A stretch of DNA of 64,000 nucleotides, taken from assembly GCA_029246545.1 (NCBI GenBank), contig JAQWMX010000003.1, positions 1-64,000 on the forward strand. The letters run 5' to 3'. The stretch is from Gammaproteobacteria bacterium. GTDB lineage: Bacteria; Pseudomonadota; Gammaproteobacteria; Pseudomonadales; Pseudohongiellaceae. Within the stretch, counting starts at the first letter, position 1. Each line of letters opens with the position of its first letter. Both the position numbers and the translations under genes were made by a program. The notes beneath the pieces are model-generated. The model was not told the origin of the DNA. It did not search any database and was given only the letters and a program-made list of their open reading frames with translations. This document shows positions 1 to 6,960 of the stretch, one piece after another.

Positions 1-64
1 AAGACAATTCCCACCCTTCAAAAAGCTCGTCACTTCAAGCTTTGAATAAGGTCAAAAAAATTAC

Positions 65-141
65 GCACCCGTAGCTCAGCTGGATAGAGTACCTGGCTAC
101 GAACTAGGGGGTCGCACGTTCGAATCGTGCCGGGTGCGCCA
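65..141 (+). tRNA. tRNA-Arg (anticodon ACG)
   Basis: This is a 77-nt cloverleaf with a 7-bp acceptor stem (GCACCCG paired with CGGGTGC), the D-arm sequence AGCTCAGCTGGATAGAG, a 5-bp anticodon stem (CCTGG with CTAGG, one G-U pair), the loop CTACGAA giving anticodon ACG, and a TTCGAAT T-loop. The 3' CCA is encoded. It reads CGN arginine codons, presumably after wobble-A deamination. A rho-independent terminator follows within 10 bp, so it is transcribed as a single tRNA or as the last of a set that begins upstream of the window. Confidence 0.97.
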
Positions 142-147
142 ACTATC

Positions 148-172
148 AAAGCCTGCTTTTGCGGGCTTTTTT
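148..172 (+). terminator. Rho-independent terminator of tRNA-Arg
   Basis: AAAGCCTGC, a TTTT loop, GCGGGCTTT and then a T run form a 9-bp GC-containing hairpin with one G-T pair. It lies 6 bp downstream of the tRNA CCA end. Confidence 0.9.
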
Positions 173-266
173 GTGTCTGTATTTTATGTAATAGTGAGAC
201 GAACACCTAATACTGAAGTAGATCAACAATCGAGGCTCTCGTTTAAAACATTCGAGTGAACATTTA

Positions 267-677
267 ATGCCACATAAAAAACAACTAATAAAATCTGGAA
301 TTATGTTCCAACTTAAACTTGGTTTAGATGCGATTAGATATTTATTCCTGAGCCCAGTATCTATTGTGGCTTTATTAATTGACTTAATCTCAAAAAAACC
401 ACCTGAAGAAGGTTATTTTCACAGGCTTATGGTTTGGGGTCGATTTTCTGATCATTGGATTAACTTATTTTACGATAAAGCCCCTGGTGAAGTCGATTCA
501 AGGAATGTAGATAGTTTATTGCAACAACTTGAAATACAGGTTTTACAAAAGAACCTTTCTGAAAATGGCAAACAGCAAATCACTAAATATCTAGAAATGT
601 TGAGAAAAAGTTCTACTAAAAGTCTCAACAAAGACGCCAATAACGACCTAGATAAACAAAATCAGTCTGATGTATAA
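267..677 (+). CDS. hypothetical protein with one membrane segment
   Basis: I do not recognise a family for this 136-residue protein. It has a basic N-terminus, a hydrophobic stretch at about residues 24-42 that could be a membrane anchor, a Trp/His/Phe-rich middle, and a charged, Asn/Lys-rich, probably disordered C-terminal tail after residue 105. There is no convincing Shine-Dalgarno at position 267. An in-frame ATG at 303 behind GGAATT is an alternative start. It stands alone between the tRNA and a palindromic repeat at 734. Confidence 0.55.
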   Translation: MPHKKQLIKSGIMFQLKLGLDAIRYLFLSPVSIVALLIDLISKKPPEEGYFHRLMVWGRFSDHWINLFYDKAPGEVDSRNVDSLLQQLEIQVLQKNLSENGKQQITKYLEMLRKSSTKSLNKDANNDLDKQNQSDV

Positions 678-733
678 ATGCACCGATGTTTTGAGCGTTA
701 ACTCCAATGAAGCTGAATATTGGAAATTTAATT

Positions 734-763
734 AATGCCCGCTTCTGGCCGAAAGCAGACATT
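734..763. repeat. 30-bp palindromic intergenic repeat, copy 1
   Basis: The arms AATGCCCGCTT and AAAGCAGACATT are imperfectly inverted around CTGGCCG. It belongs to the same family as the elements at 1566, 3532 and 5962. It lies between two plus-strand genes. The shape resembles the small gammaproteobacterial palindromic repeats of the form AATGTCCGC...GCGGACATT. Confidence 0.6.
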
Positions 764-840
764 CGACTAAATAGCGCTTTTTTCGGAATACTTCGTTAGA
801 ATCAGTCGACAATACTGCTCAATTAATGAAGGGGATTAAC

Positions 841-1539
841 ATGTTACCCATTAGTAGAAAAAAATTAAATTTACTTGCAGCTTTCGCCTGTAGTGCGTTA
901 ATTGCAGCACCTATGCAAGTGTTTGCTCAGGACCAAGAGGAGCGACCTGATTTGCTTTTTAAGGAAAACTGGCAGCAATCCGAAGCTGCGCTCGGCACGC
1001 CGATGAGCAGCCACGCGTCAGATAACGATTACTATCTTGTTGGGCAAAATGCTGTGCAAAATAATGATCTTGAGCTTGGTCTTTACGGCTATAGGTCAGG
1101 TGACATCACTGTCTACGAGCATGAAGGACGCATAGATCTATGGACTGGTTTGGCCGGGTCACCAGTTGCTGTGACCTTAAAATCGAGTCGCGGTTTTATA
1201 GACCTTAGAGGGCTTGCAAGAATGCGGGCAATCGTTCGTACCAATAATCTGCATTCACTGCACCCTGTTATAAGACTTGCTGATGGCACTCTGGCAGTCG
1301 GCAGCCAGTCTATCCAAACTGGCGGTGCTTTTTTGAGCATTGAAGTGGCATTCGAAAATCAGGACTGGTTTGTACTCGACCAAGAAGAAGTAAGTGTAGG
1401 CGGTTCTGTAGTGGATCCAGATTTGAGTCGTATTGATGAAGTGGGTCTTGCTAACCTTGTTCCAGGAGGGGGCCACGGATTCGCAGGCTGGAGCAACATC
1501 TCTACGGTTGAAGTCTTCGCGAATACAATAGCGCGATAA
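841..1539 (+). CDS. secreted protein of unknown function
   Basis: This is a 232-residue exported protein. It has a Lys/Arg-rich start, a hydrophobic core and an AQA/VFA-type cleavage site at about residues 28-31, typical of Sec signal peptides. The mature part is rich in aromatic and small residues and is probably a beta-sandwich, but I recognise no family. The start at 841 is chosen because AAGGGG sits 7-8 bp upstream. An earlier in-frame ATG at 826 overlaps that ribosome site and is unlikely. The gene stands alone, followed by a perfect palindromic repeat at 1566. Confidence 0.75.
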   Translation: MLPISRKKLNLLAAFACSALIAAPMQVFAQDQEERPDLLFKENWQQSEAALGTPMSSHASDNDYYLVGQNAVQNNDLELGLYGYRSGDITVYEHEGRIDLWTGLAGSPVAVTLKSSRGFIDLRGLARMRAIVRTNNLHSLHPVIRLADGTLAVGSQSIQTGGAFLSIEVAFENQDWFVLDQEEVSVGGSVVDPDLSRIDEVGLANLVPGGGHGFAGWSNISTVEVFANTIAR

Positions 1540-1565
1540 TCCATATAGTTTCTGAGGAATGAAAA

Positions 1566-1595
1566 AATGTCCGCTATCGACCCAAAGCGGACATT
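1566..1595. repeat. 30-bp palindromic intergenic repeat, copy 2 (best copy)
   Basis: The arms AATGTCCGCT and AGCGGACATT are a perfect 10-bp inverted repeat separated by ATCGACCCAA. It starts 26 bp after the stop of the secreted protein gene. It is the least degenerate of the four copies found in the first 6 kb. Confidence 0.7.
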
Positions 1596-1765
1596 CAGTC
1601 ATATAAATAATACAATACAAATAATACTTAATATAGAAACAAGGATTCATCTCACACTGCACCCATCAACGGACATATCACCTCAGTAAACCTCAATATT
1701 AATTTAATTGGGAATGATCGTTTTTAGTAAACAGTTAAAACATAGCAGCTAATAAAGGATTGATA

Positions 1766-3460
1766 ATGACTCAAGCAATAAAAAATAAAAATTATGATGG
1801 AGTGTCAGAATCACCTGTTTTAATTGTGGGAGGAAGCCTAGTCGGCTTGTCAGTTTCTATGTTTCTTGCGATGCATGGGATACAAAGTTTGGTTATTGAA
1901 AAGCATCGAGGCACAGCAATTCATCCACGTGCTGGATATTTTCAGCTACGCACTATAGAAATGCTGCGGCAAGCTGGTATTGAAAAAAAAGTTATTAAGG
2001 CTGCTCATGCTTTATACGAACCGAATGGAGGTTTGAATGCAGTAGAGACACTTGAAGGTAGAGAAATTGCTAATTACATCCCAGATATTAATGAGGGTAT
2101 TCAAGATTTGACCCCAGTACGAAGATTATTTATGCCCCAACAGGTGCTTGAGCCAATAATTAAAGAACGCGCTGAAGAATTGGGGGTTGAGTTTCTTTAT
2201 TCCCATCAAGTTACAGAATTTTCTCAAAATGAAGCTGGCACATATTTACAAGCAGAACATATTGAGACTGGAGAAAAAAAAAGATTTCAAGGAAATTATT
2301 TGGTTGCATGTGACGGATGCAGAAGTCCTATAAGAAACAAGCTCGATATCAAGATGAATGGATATCCGGTTATGTCTCAAAGCATAACTGTGTATTTTAG
2401 AGCAGATTGTTCTAAAGCACTTCGGGGTAGAAATTTAGGTGTTATTTATGTCAACAATGAAAAGGTTAGAGGTTTTTTTAGACTTGAGAAATCAGGCTTG
2501 GGCGGTTTTTTAGTGATTTTTACTGTAGGCGACATAAACGAGCCTGGGGCAAGAAATGCTGCGGAAAATGTCAGTAATGAAAAGGCAGCACAATATGTTC
2601 GTGATGCAGTTGGGGATCAATCATTAGAGGTCAAAGTTGAAGATGTGCACAAGTGGGAAGCAGTATGTCATGCGGCTGAACGTCTGCAAGATGGGAAAAT
2701 ATTTTTAGCAGGTGACTCCGCACATGTTACTGCTCCTACAGGTGGTTATGGTGGTAATACCGGAGTTCAGGACGCACATAATTTAGCCTGGAAACTTGCT
2801 ATGGTGCTTAAGGGAGAGGCCGGAGAAGGCTTGCTAAAATCTTATAACGATGAAAGGCAGCCTGCATCAAAGCAAATGATAGAACAAGGTTACCAGCGTT
2901 ATGTCACTAGATCAGATCCTGATCTAGGCATGAATAATGTTAAGGAGCAGATACCTGATGTGCATGTAGAATTTAATAGATATAGATCTAATGCAGTTAT
3001 ACCGGATAAAGATTATATAGATGATGGAAGGCCAGACATTGACCCGAGGTTGTCTTTTGCCTTGCCCGGGACAAGAGCACCGCACGTAGAAATTTTGATC
3101 AATGGGAAAGTAGGGTCAACCATAGATTTATACGGTGAAAGCTTTGTGTTGATAACGTCATATCATGGCAACGAATGGGACGAGGTAACTAAACAAATTG
3201 AAAAGGAAATGAATATTCAGATTAGCGTCAGGCTTATTGCTTCTCCTAGTTCAAAAAGTATGTATGCTGATTTGCCAATACGTAAAAAAGATAATTCAAG
3301 CCCATCTACATTTCCATTCTCAGAAGCTTATGACATATCACCAGCTGGAGCAGTCTTAGTTAGACCTGATGGGTACGTCGGTTGGAGAGCAAAGTCTTAT
3401 AACAAACAAAGCAAATCGAACATGAAGAAAGCTTTGACTCAAATCTTGGGCAATAATTAA
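1766..3460 (+). CDS. FAD-dependent aromatic monooxygenase (UbiH/PheA/MhpA-like)
   Basis: This is a class A flavoprotein hydroxylase of about 564 residues. It has the N-terminal dinucleotide-binding loop GGSLVG (about residue 22), the second motif with CDG (about 183) that contacts both FAD and NAD(P)H, and the FAD ribityl motif GDSAH (about 316) followed by PTGGYGGNTGVQDAHNLAWK. The C-terminal 150 residues resemble the thioredoxin-like domain of phenol hydroxylases. Such enzymes hydroxylate phenols or quinone-like substrates using NAD(P)H and O2. The start at 1766 follows AAAGGA at a 6-bp spacing. It is not next to a ring-cleavage gene here, so the substrate is unknown. It could feed the hydroquinone or hydroxyquinol genes at 26-36 kb, which is inference only. 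Confidence 0.85.
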   Translation: MTQAIKNKNYDGVSESPVLIVGGSLVGLSVSMFLAMHGIQSLVIEKHRGTAIHPRAGYFQLRTIEMLRQAGIEKKVIKAAHALYEPNGGLNAVETLEGREIANYIPDINEGIQDLTPVRRLFMPQQVLEPIIKERAEELGVEFLYSHQVTEFSQNEAGTYLQAEHIETGEKKRFQGNYLVACDGCRSPIRNKLDIKMNGYPVMSQSITVYFRADCSKALRGRNLGVIYVNNEKVRGFFRLEKSGLGGFLVIFTVGDINEPGARNAAENVSNEKAAQYVRDAVGDQSLEVKVEDVHKWEAVCHAAERLQDGKIFLAGDSAHVTAPTGGYGGNTGVQDAHNLAWKLAMVLKGEAGEGLLKSYNDERQPASKQMIEQGYQRYVTRSDPDLGMNNVKEQIPDVHVEFNRYRSNAVIPDKDYIDDGRPDIDPRLSFALPGTRAPHVEILINGKVGSTIDLYGESFVLITSYHGNEWDEVTKQIEKEMNIQISVRLIASPSSKSMYADLPIRKKDNSSPSTFPFSEAYDISPAGAVLVRPDGYVGWRAKSYNKQSKSNMKKALTQILGNN

Positions 3461-3531
3461 ATAAAGCAAACTATTTTATAGATCGATAATACGTAGTTAA
3501 TAATTACGAAAAATTAATACTAAACTAAATT

Positions 3532-3561
3532 AATTTCCGCTTTTGATCGAAAGCAGACATA
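3532..3561. repeat. 30-bp palindromic intergenic repeat, copy 3
   Basis: AATTTCCGCTTTT and AAAGCAGACAT form a degenerate copy of the repeat family seen at 734, 1566 and 5962. It lies between the monooxygenase gene and a truncated acyl-CoA synthetase gene. Confidence 0.5.
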
Positions 3562-3623
3562 AGCTTGTCAAGCTCAAAAAGCGGTTCCATAATTCCTGCA
3601 AACAATAAAAACAAAGTAGCCTT

Positions 3624-3905
3624 ATGACTTACGAATATCAACTTCCCATTAAGAACATTCTCCAACACCCCATTAATAATAATCCACTACAAGAAATCGT
3701 CTATAAAGGAGATGAGCGTTTCACCTATGGTGTGTTTTATAAGCGAGTCTGCCAACTTGCCCATGTACTGACCAATATGGGAGTAAAAAAGGGCGATACA
3801 GTTGCCGTGATGGACTATGATTCAAACCGTTATTTGGAGTGCTATTTTGCAGTACCAATGATAGGTGCAGTACTCCATACAGTTCAGAAATTTAGAATAT
3901 TCTAG
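3624..3905 (+). pseudogene. 5' fragment of an AMP-binding acyl-CoA synthetase
   Basis: The 93 residues match the N-terminus of medium/long-chain acyl-CoA ligases (ANL superfamily), which are normally about 540 residues. The match includes the segment FTYGVFYKRVCQLAHVL and the conserved GAVLHT that precedes the family's NxRL motif. The reading frame then departs into KFRIF and stops, and no ATP-binding P-loop or later motif follows in any frame of the next few hundred bases. I therefore read it as a gene truncated by deletion. It would not be catalytically active. Confidence 0.75.
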
Positions 3906-3998
3906 ACAGTTATTTCTTGTTGTTCAATAGACATAACTAGTCCAGACTGTATTTAATCGATAAAGAGATAACGCTATAGAGATTACATGGAGCAAGAG

Positions 3999-4841
3999 AT
4001 GAAGCCTTTATTTTCAAGATCATTAGTAGTGTTCATTGTTTTTGCATTCTCCGCGTCAATTGCCAATGCGCAATGGCCTATTCGTTTGGACGGAGTTCCA
4101 TTATCGGCTGATGGGAGCCCTGATTTGAATGCTCCAACACCGAGAACATCGGATGGCAAACCAGATTTGTCTGGTGTCTGGAATATGATTCGGAATACGT
4201 CTGGAGGAGGTGAGCAGGGGCGACCTGTTGGAGAGCCCTTTGAACCACCACCAGGAGTACCTCCTTATGCGACTTTTTGGGATCAAGGTTTTGGTTTTGA
4301 AAATGGATTACCCTACTTGCCTTGGGCTAGAGAAAAAAGAGAGGAGCGGGTGGCTAATAAGGGAATTGAGAACCCAGATAGCTATTGCTTGCCGTTAGGT
4401 CATATGCAATTTCATACTCACAACCAACCAAGGGAAATCGTTCAATCGCCTAACCAAATAGTAATAATATACGAGGCCAGTGCAGGCATACGCCAGATTT
4501 TTATGGATGGACGGCCTTTACCAGATAATGACCCTATGGAGTTTTGGTATGGATATGCCGTTGGTAGATGGGAAGGTGACACCTTAGTCGTAGAAACGAC
4601 TAACTTCCGTGGTGATGGCTGGGTTGACTTCTATGGCAGCCCATCAACGGATCAACTAAAAACCACTGAACGTTTTACCAGAGTGAGCTATGGGAAAATG
4701 GAAATTGATATAACGATTGATGACCCAGGCGCTTATACCGAGCCATTCACCATTCGGGTTGAGCACAGCATTATGCCTGGAGATAATCTGGTTGAGTGGG
4801 TATGTGAAAACGAGCAGTCGACACAGTATTTTAATGAGTAA
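3999..4841 (+). CDS. secreted protein of the DGKPDLSGVW type
   Basis: This is a 280-residue exported protein with signal peptide MKPLFSRSLVVFIVFAFSAS and a cleavage site after ANA. Next comes the segment SDGKPDLSGVWN, a signature of a large environmental family of periplasmic proteins of unknown function. The second half has alternating aromatic residues (EGDTLVVETTNF, then GYxxRxEHSIM-like sequence), probably a beta-barrel or sandwich. The start at 3999 has GGAG 6 bp upstream. It is followed at 56 bp by a DUF6152 gene, the same association as at 22.7-25.9 kb. No enzymatic residue can be assigned. Confidence 0.75.
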   Translation: MKPLFSRSLVVFIVFAFSASIANAQWPIRLDGVPLSADGSPDLNAPTPRTSDGKPDLSGVWNMIRNTSGGGEQGRPVGEPFEPPPGVPPYATFWDQGFGFENGLPYLPWAREKREERVANKGIENPDSYCLPLGHMQFHTHNQPREIVQSPNQIVIIYEASAGIRQIFMDGRPLPDNDPMEFWYGYAVGRWEGDTLVVETTNFRGDGWVDFYGSPSTDQLKTTERFTRVSYGKMEIDITIDDPGAYTEPFTIRVEHSIMPGDNLVEWVCENEQSTQYFNE

Positions 4842-4897
4842 AGAGTAAATTATCTCTCGAATATAAACTAGTTAACTAAACATAAGGAGAATTTGAA

Positions 4898-5305
4898 ATG
4901 AAAATAAAAAATTATTTTTTTTATGCAACTTTAAGCATTGTGCTGTTTCCAGCGACACTTTTTGCTCATCATAATTTTCAAGCAGAATTTGATCGAGATT
5001 TGCCAGTAGTGATCACTGGAACAGTGGTCCGTTTTGAATTGACAAACCCTCATGCACGACTTTATGTCCAAGAGATAAACGATAGCGGTGAAACAGTCAA
5101 TTGGAACTTTGAGCTTACTGCTGCCAGCAATTTACTTAGACGTGGGTGGAGAAGAGATTCAGTGAATCCCGGGGACACAGTTACAGTCAATGCAGATCGT
5201 GCAATCAATCATCCAAATATTGGCAATGCGCGGAGAGTAACGTTAATTAATGAAGAAGGAGAGAATACGATATTTGGTCAAGTACGAGATCAAATACAAG
5301 ATTAA
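4898..5305 (+). CDS. DUF6152 family secreted protein
   Basis: This is a 135-residue exported protein. The signal peptide ends near LFA, and the mature protein opens with HHNF. It carries the family pattern: FDRDLPVVITGTV, then LTNPHARLYV, then WNFEL, then LRRGWRRDSVNPGDTVTV. The fold is expected to be a small OB-like beta-barrel, and no biochemical role is established. A strong Shine-Dalgarno (TAAGGAGAA) lies upstream of ATG 4898. It probably forms a two-gene operon with the secreted protein before it. The second DUF6152 gene at 22716 sits beside homologous secreted proteins. Confidence 0.8.
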   Translation: MKIKNYFFYATLSIVLFPATLFAHHNFQAEFDRDLPVVITGTVVRFELTNPHARLYVQEINDSGETVNWNFELTAASNLLRRGWRRDSVNPGDTVTVNADRAINHPNIGNARRVTLINEEGENTIFGQVRDQIQD

Positions 5306-5397
5306 AAAATCTATTTCTCATTTTCACAGACCTGAATTTTATTTACATTAAAGTAGAATTTGTTAGTTCAATTATCTTTGATAGGTAGAGAATAGAT

Positions 5398-5940
5398 ATG
5401 AGCAATTTACCGAAACGATACAGTAAGATCGCTATTACCCTGCATTGGTTAATTGCAACTATGGTGATCATTGCCTTATTTATTGGCGGTAGAATGCTTG
5501 CTGGAATTAATAACTCCGATCCAGAAAAAGTTACAGCCCTGCTAGGACACATGATTTGGGGATTAGTAGTGGGGGCACTGATGCTGGCGCGTATTGTTGT
5601 GCGATTTACAGTTAAGCGTCCAGCTCCCGTATCAACTGGCAATACAATACTCAATCATATTGGTGGTTTAGTCCACACCTTACTTTATCTATTTGTAATT
5701 GCCATGGTCGCTTCTGGGATTGGCATTTCCATATTAGCTGGCTTACCTGAGATTGTTTTTCAGGGCATTGGAGAATTACCAACAAACTTTAATGACCTTC
5801 CACCGCGAGCCGCTCATGGATTGATTGCAAAAATCCTGATGGGGCTTATCTTGTTACATATTGCTGCGGCTCTATTCCATCAATTCAAGCTCAAAGATCG
5901 TTTACTTAGTCGAATGGGGATTGGGAAAGCAATAGATTGA
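5398..5940 (+). CDS. cytochrome b561 family membrane protein
   Basis: This is a 180-residue protein with four predicted membrane helices. The first carries the family pattern ITLHWLIA with a haem-ligand His. The second region has GHMIWG followed by LMLARIVVRF. The last carries RAAHGLIAKILMGLILLHIAAALFH with two or three further His residues and the terminal pattern LKDRLLSRM that is characteristic of CybB-type b561. It is expected to move electrons between the quinol pool and a periplasmic acceptor in the inner membrane. It follows the DUF6152 pair by 92 bp and may be cotranscribed. Confidence 0.85.
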   Translation: MSNLPKRYSKIAITLHWLIATMVIIALFIGGRMLAGINNSDPEKVTALLGHMIWGLVVGALMLARIVVRFTVKRPAPVSTGNTILNHIGGLVHTLLYLFVIAMVASGIGISILAGLPEIVFQGIGELPTNFNDLPPRAAHGLIAKILMGLILLHIAAALFHQFKLKDRLLSRMGIGKAID

Positions 5941-5961
5941 GTAGATCAAAAGCACTTGCTT

Positions 5962-5991
5962 AATGTCTGCTATTAGACGTAAGCAGGCAGT
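5962..5991. repeat. 30-bp palindromic intergenic repeat, copy 4 (degenerate)
   Basis: AATGTCTGC and GCAGGCAGT around TATTAGACGTAA form a decayed copy of the family at 734, 1566 and 3532. It starts 22 bp after the cytochrome b561 stop codon. Confidence 0.45.
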
Positions 5992-5999
5992 AGAGAAGA

Positions 6000-6040
6000 A
6001 AATAAGTACTGTAGTAAAACGTACCAAAAAGTACTTATTT
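6000..6040. other. 11-bp perfect inverted repeat, possible hairpin
   Basis: AAATAAGTACT (6000-6010) and AGTACTTATTT (6030-6040) pair perfectly with a 19-nt loop. It is AT-rich with no proper T run, so it would be a weak terminator for the b561 gene or a protein-binding site. The rest of the gap to 6163 shows nothing else I can name. Confidence 0.4.
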
Positions 6041-6163
6041 AGCTAACTAAGACAGATTTACTCTGACGACCAAGACCGCATACAATTGATTTATTTCAGC
6101 TTGTTTTAAATAATAACTGTTTTTAAAACTGAATAAGTTTCCATGTGGGTTAAGGTAAATTTC

Positions 6164-6871
6164 ATGAGTGGCTATAAACATTTTTGGTTAGAACCTAAGG
6201 AAAGGGCAAAAAAACTATATAAAGAGCATGGAGAAAGAGTGCAAAATGATCTGTCTGCATTAGAACGAGTGCCTAATAATTTGTTCGAAGGAGATGTGAC
6301 CTTAGAATATTTCCGTACTAGATTTTTTAAGCCGGTTGCTAAACTCTTTACACTTCTGGGGTTGAATTCAAATCATGTAACGACAATCGGTTTATTAATT
6401 GCCTGCAGCGCCTTGTTTATAAATAACGGCATTATTCTTTTATTTGTAATCTCAATGAATCTATTGATTGACGGAATAGATGGAGTTGTAGCTAGGTATC
6501 AAAATAAATATGAAGATTTTGGTGCGTGGTATGACATTTTTTCAGACACCGTAGCGTCTATGGTTTTTACTTATGTAACTTTTACTTTGTATCAACCTAA
6601 TAAAGCCATGCTATATTTTTTGATAATACTTATTCCTTTACAGGTGTTTTTATCGAGCAATAAAAATAAAATTTTGTTTGGTAAGCCTATAGCTATTGGC
6701 ACAAGAATTTCATCAAGTGCTATTTCAATAGTTTTAGTTTTAGGATCACTTTGGATAGATGACATTAGTCAGCTAAGTAATCTTTATATCAACGGGCTAA
6801 TGTTAGTATCTTTAGCGGTGATATTTTTCAATATAAGCCATTTGTATTATTTAGAATATAAGAATGGTTAA
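6164..6871 (+). CDS. CDP-alcohol phosphatidyltransferase family protein
   Basis: The 235-residue membrane protein has the invariant CDP-alcohol phosphotransferase signature DG-x2-AR-x8-G-x3-D-x3-D at about residues 107-130 (DGVVAR, then G, D and D at the exact spacing). The Asp residues bind the metal and CDP-diacylglycerol. Around it are five or six hydrophobic helices. The enzyme would transfer a phosphatidyl group to an alcohol acceptor in the inner membrane. The acceptor (serine, glycerol phosphate, inositol phosphate, choline) cannot be told. The charged 55-residue N-terminal extension is unusual for the small members. ATG 6164 follows AAGG at 9 bp; ATG 6143 is an alternative. Confidence 0.85.
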   Translation: MSGYKHFWLEPKERAKKLYKEHGERVQNDLSALERVPNNLFEGDVTLEYFRTRFFKPVAKLFTLLGLNSNHVTTIGLLIACSALFINNGIILLFVISMNLLIDGIDGVVARYQNKYEDFGAWYDIFSDTVASMVFTYVTFTLYQPNKAMLYFLIILIPLQVFLSSNKNKILFGKPIAIGTRISSSAISIVLVLGSLWIDDISQLSNLYINGLMLVSLAVIFFNISHLYYLEYKNG

Positions 6872-6934
6872 CAGGATTAGGCAATACTAATAAATAAAGG
6901 TGTAGATCTGAACCAACGAAGATATTTTATATTT

Positions 6935-6959
6935 AAAGCCTGCTAATGCAGGCTTTTTT
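6935..6959 (+). terminator. Rho-independent terminator between convergent genes
   Basis: AAAGCCTGC, loop TAAT, GCAGGCTTT and a T run. It ends the phosphatidyltransferase transcript. The A-rich left flank means it can also stop the minus-strand acylase transcript, whose stop codon is adjacent. Confidence 0.85.
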
Positions 6960-6960
6960 C

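Noticed and set aside
1255-1662. 135-codon minus-strand frame
   Set aside because: It overlaps the secreted-protein gene at 841 and the palindromic repeat in antisense, with no family or ribosome site.
5962-6040. Rho-independent terminator after cytochrome b561
   Set aside because: The inverted repeat at 6000-6040 is AT-rich, has a 19-nt loop and no T run, so I kept it only as a hairpin.
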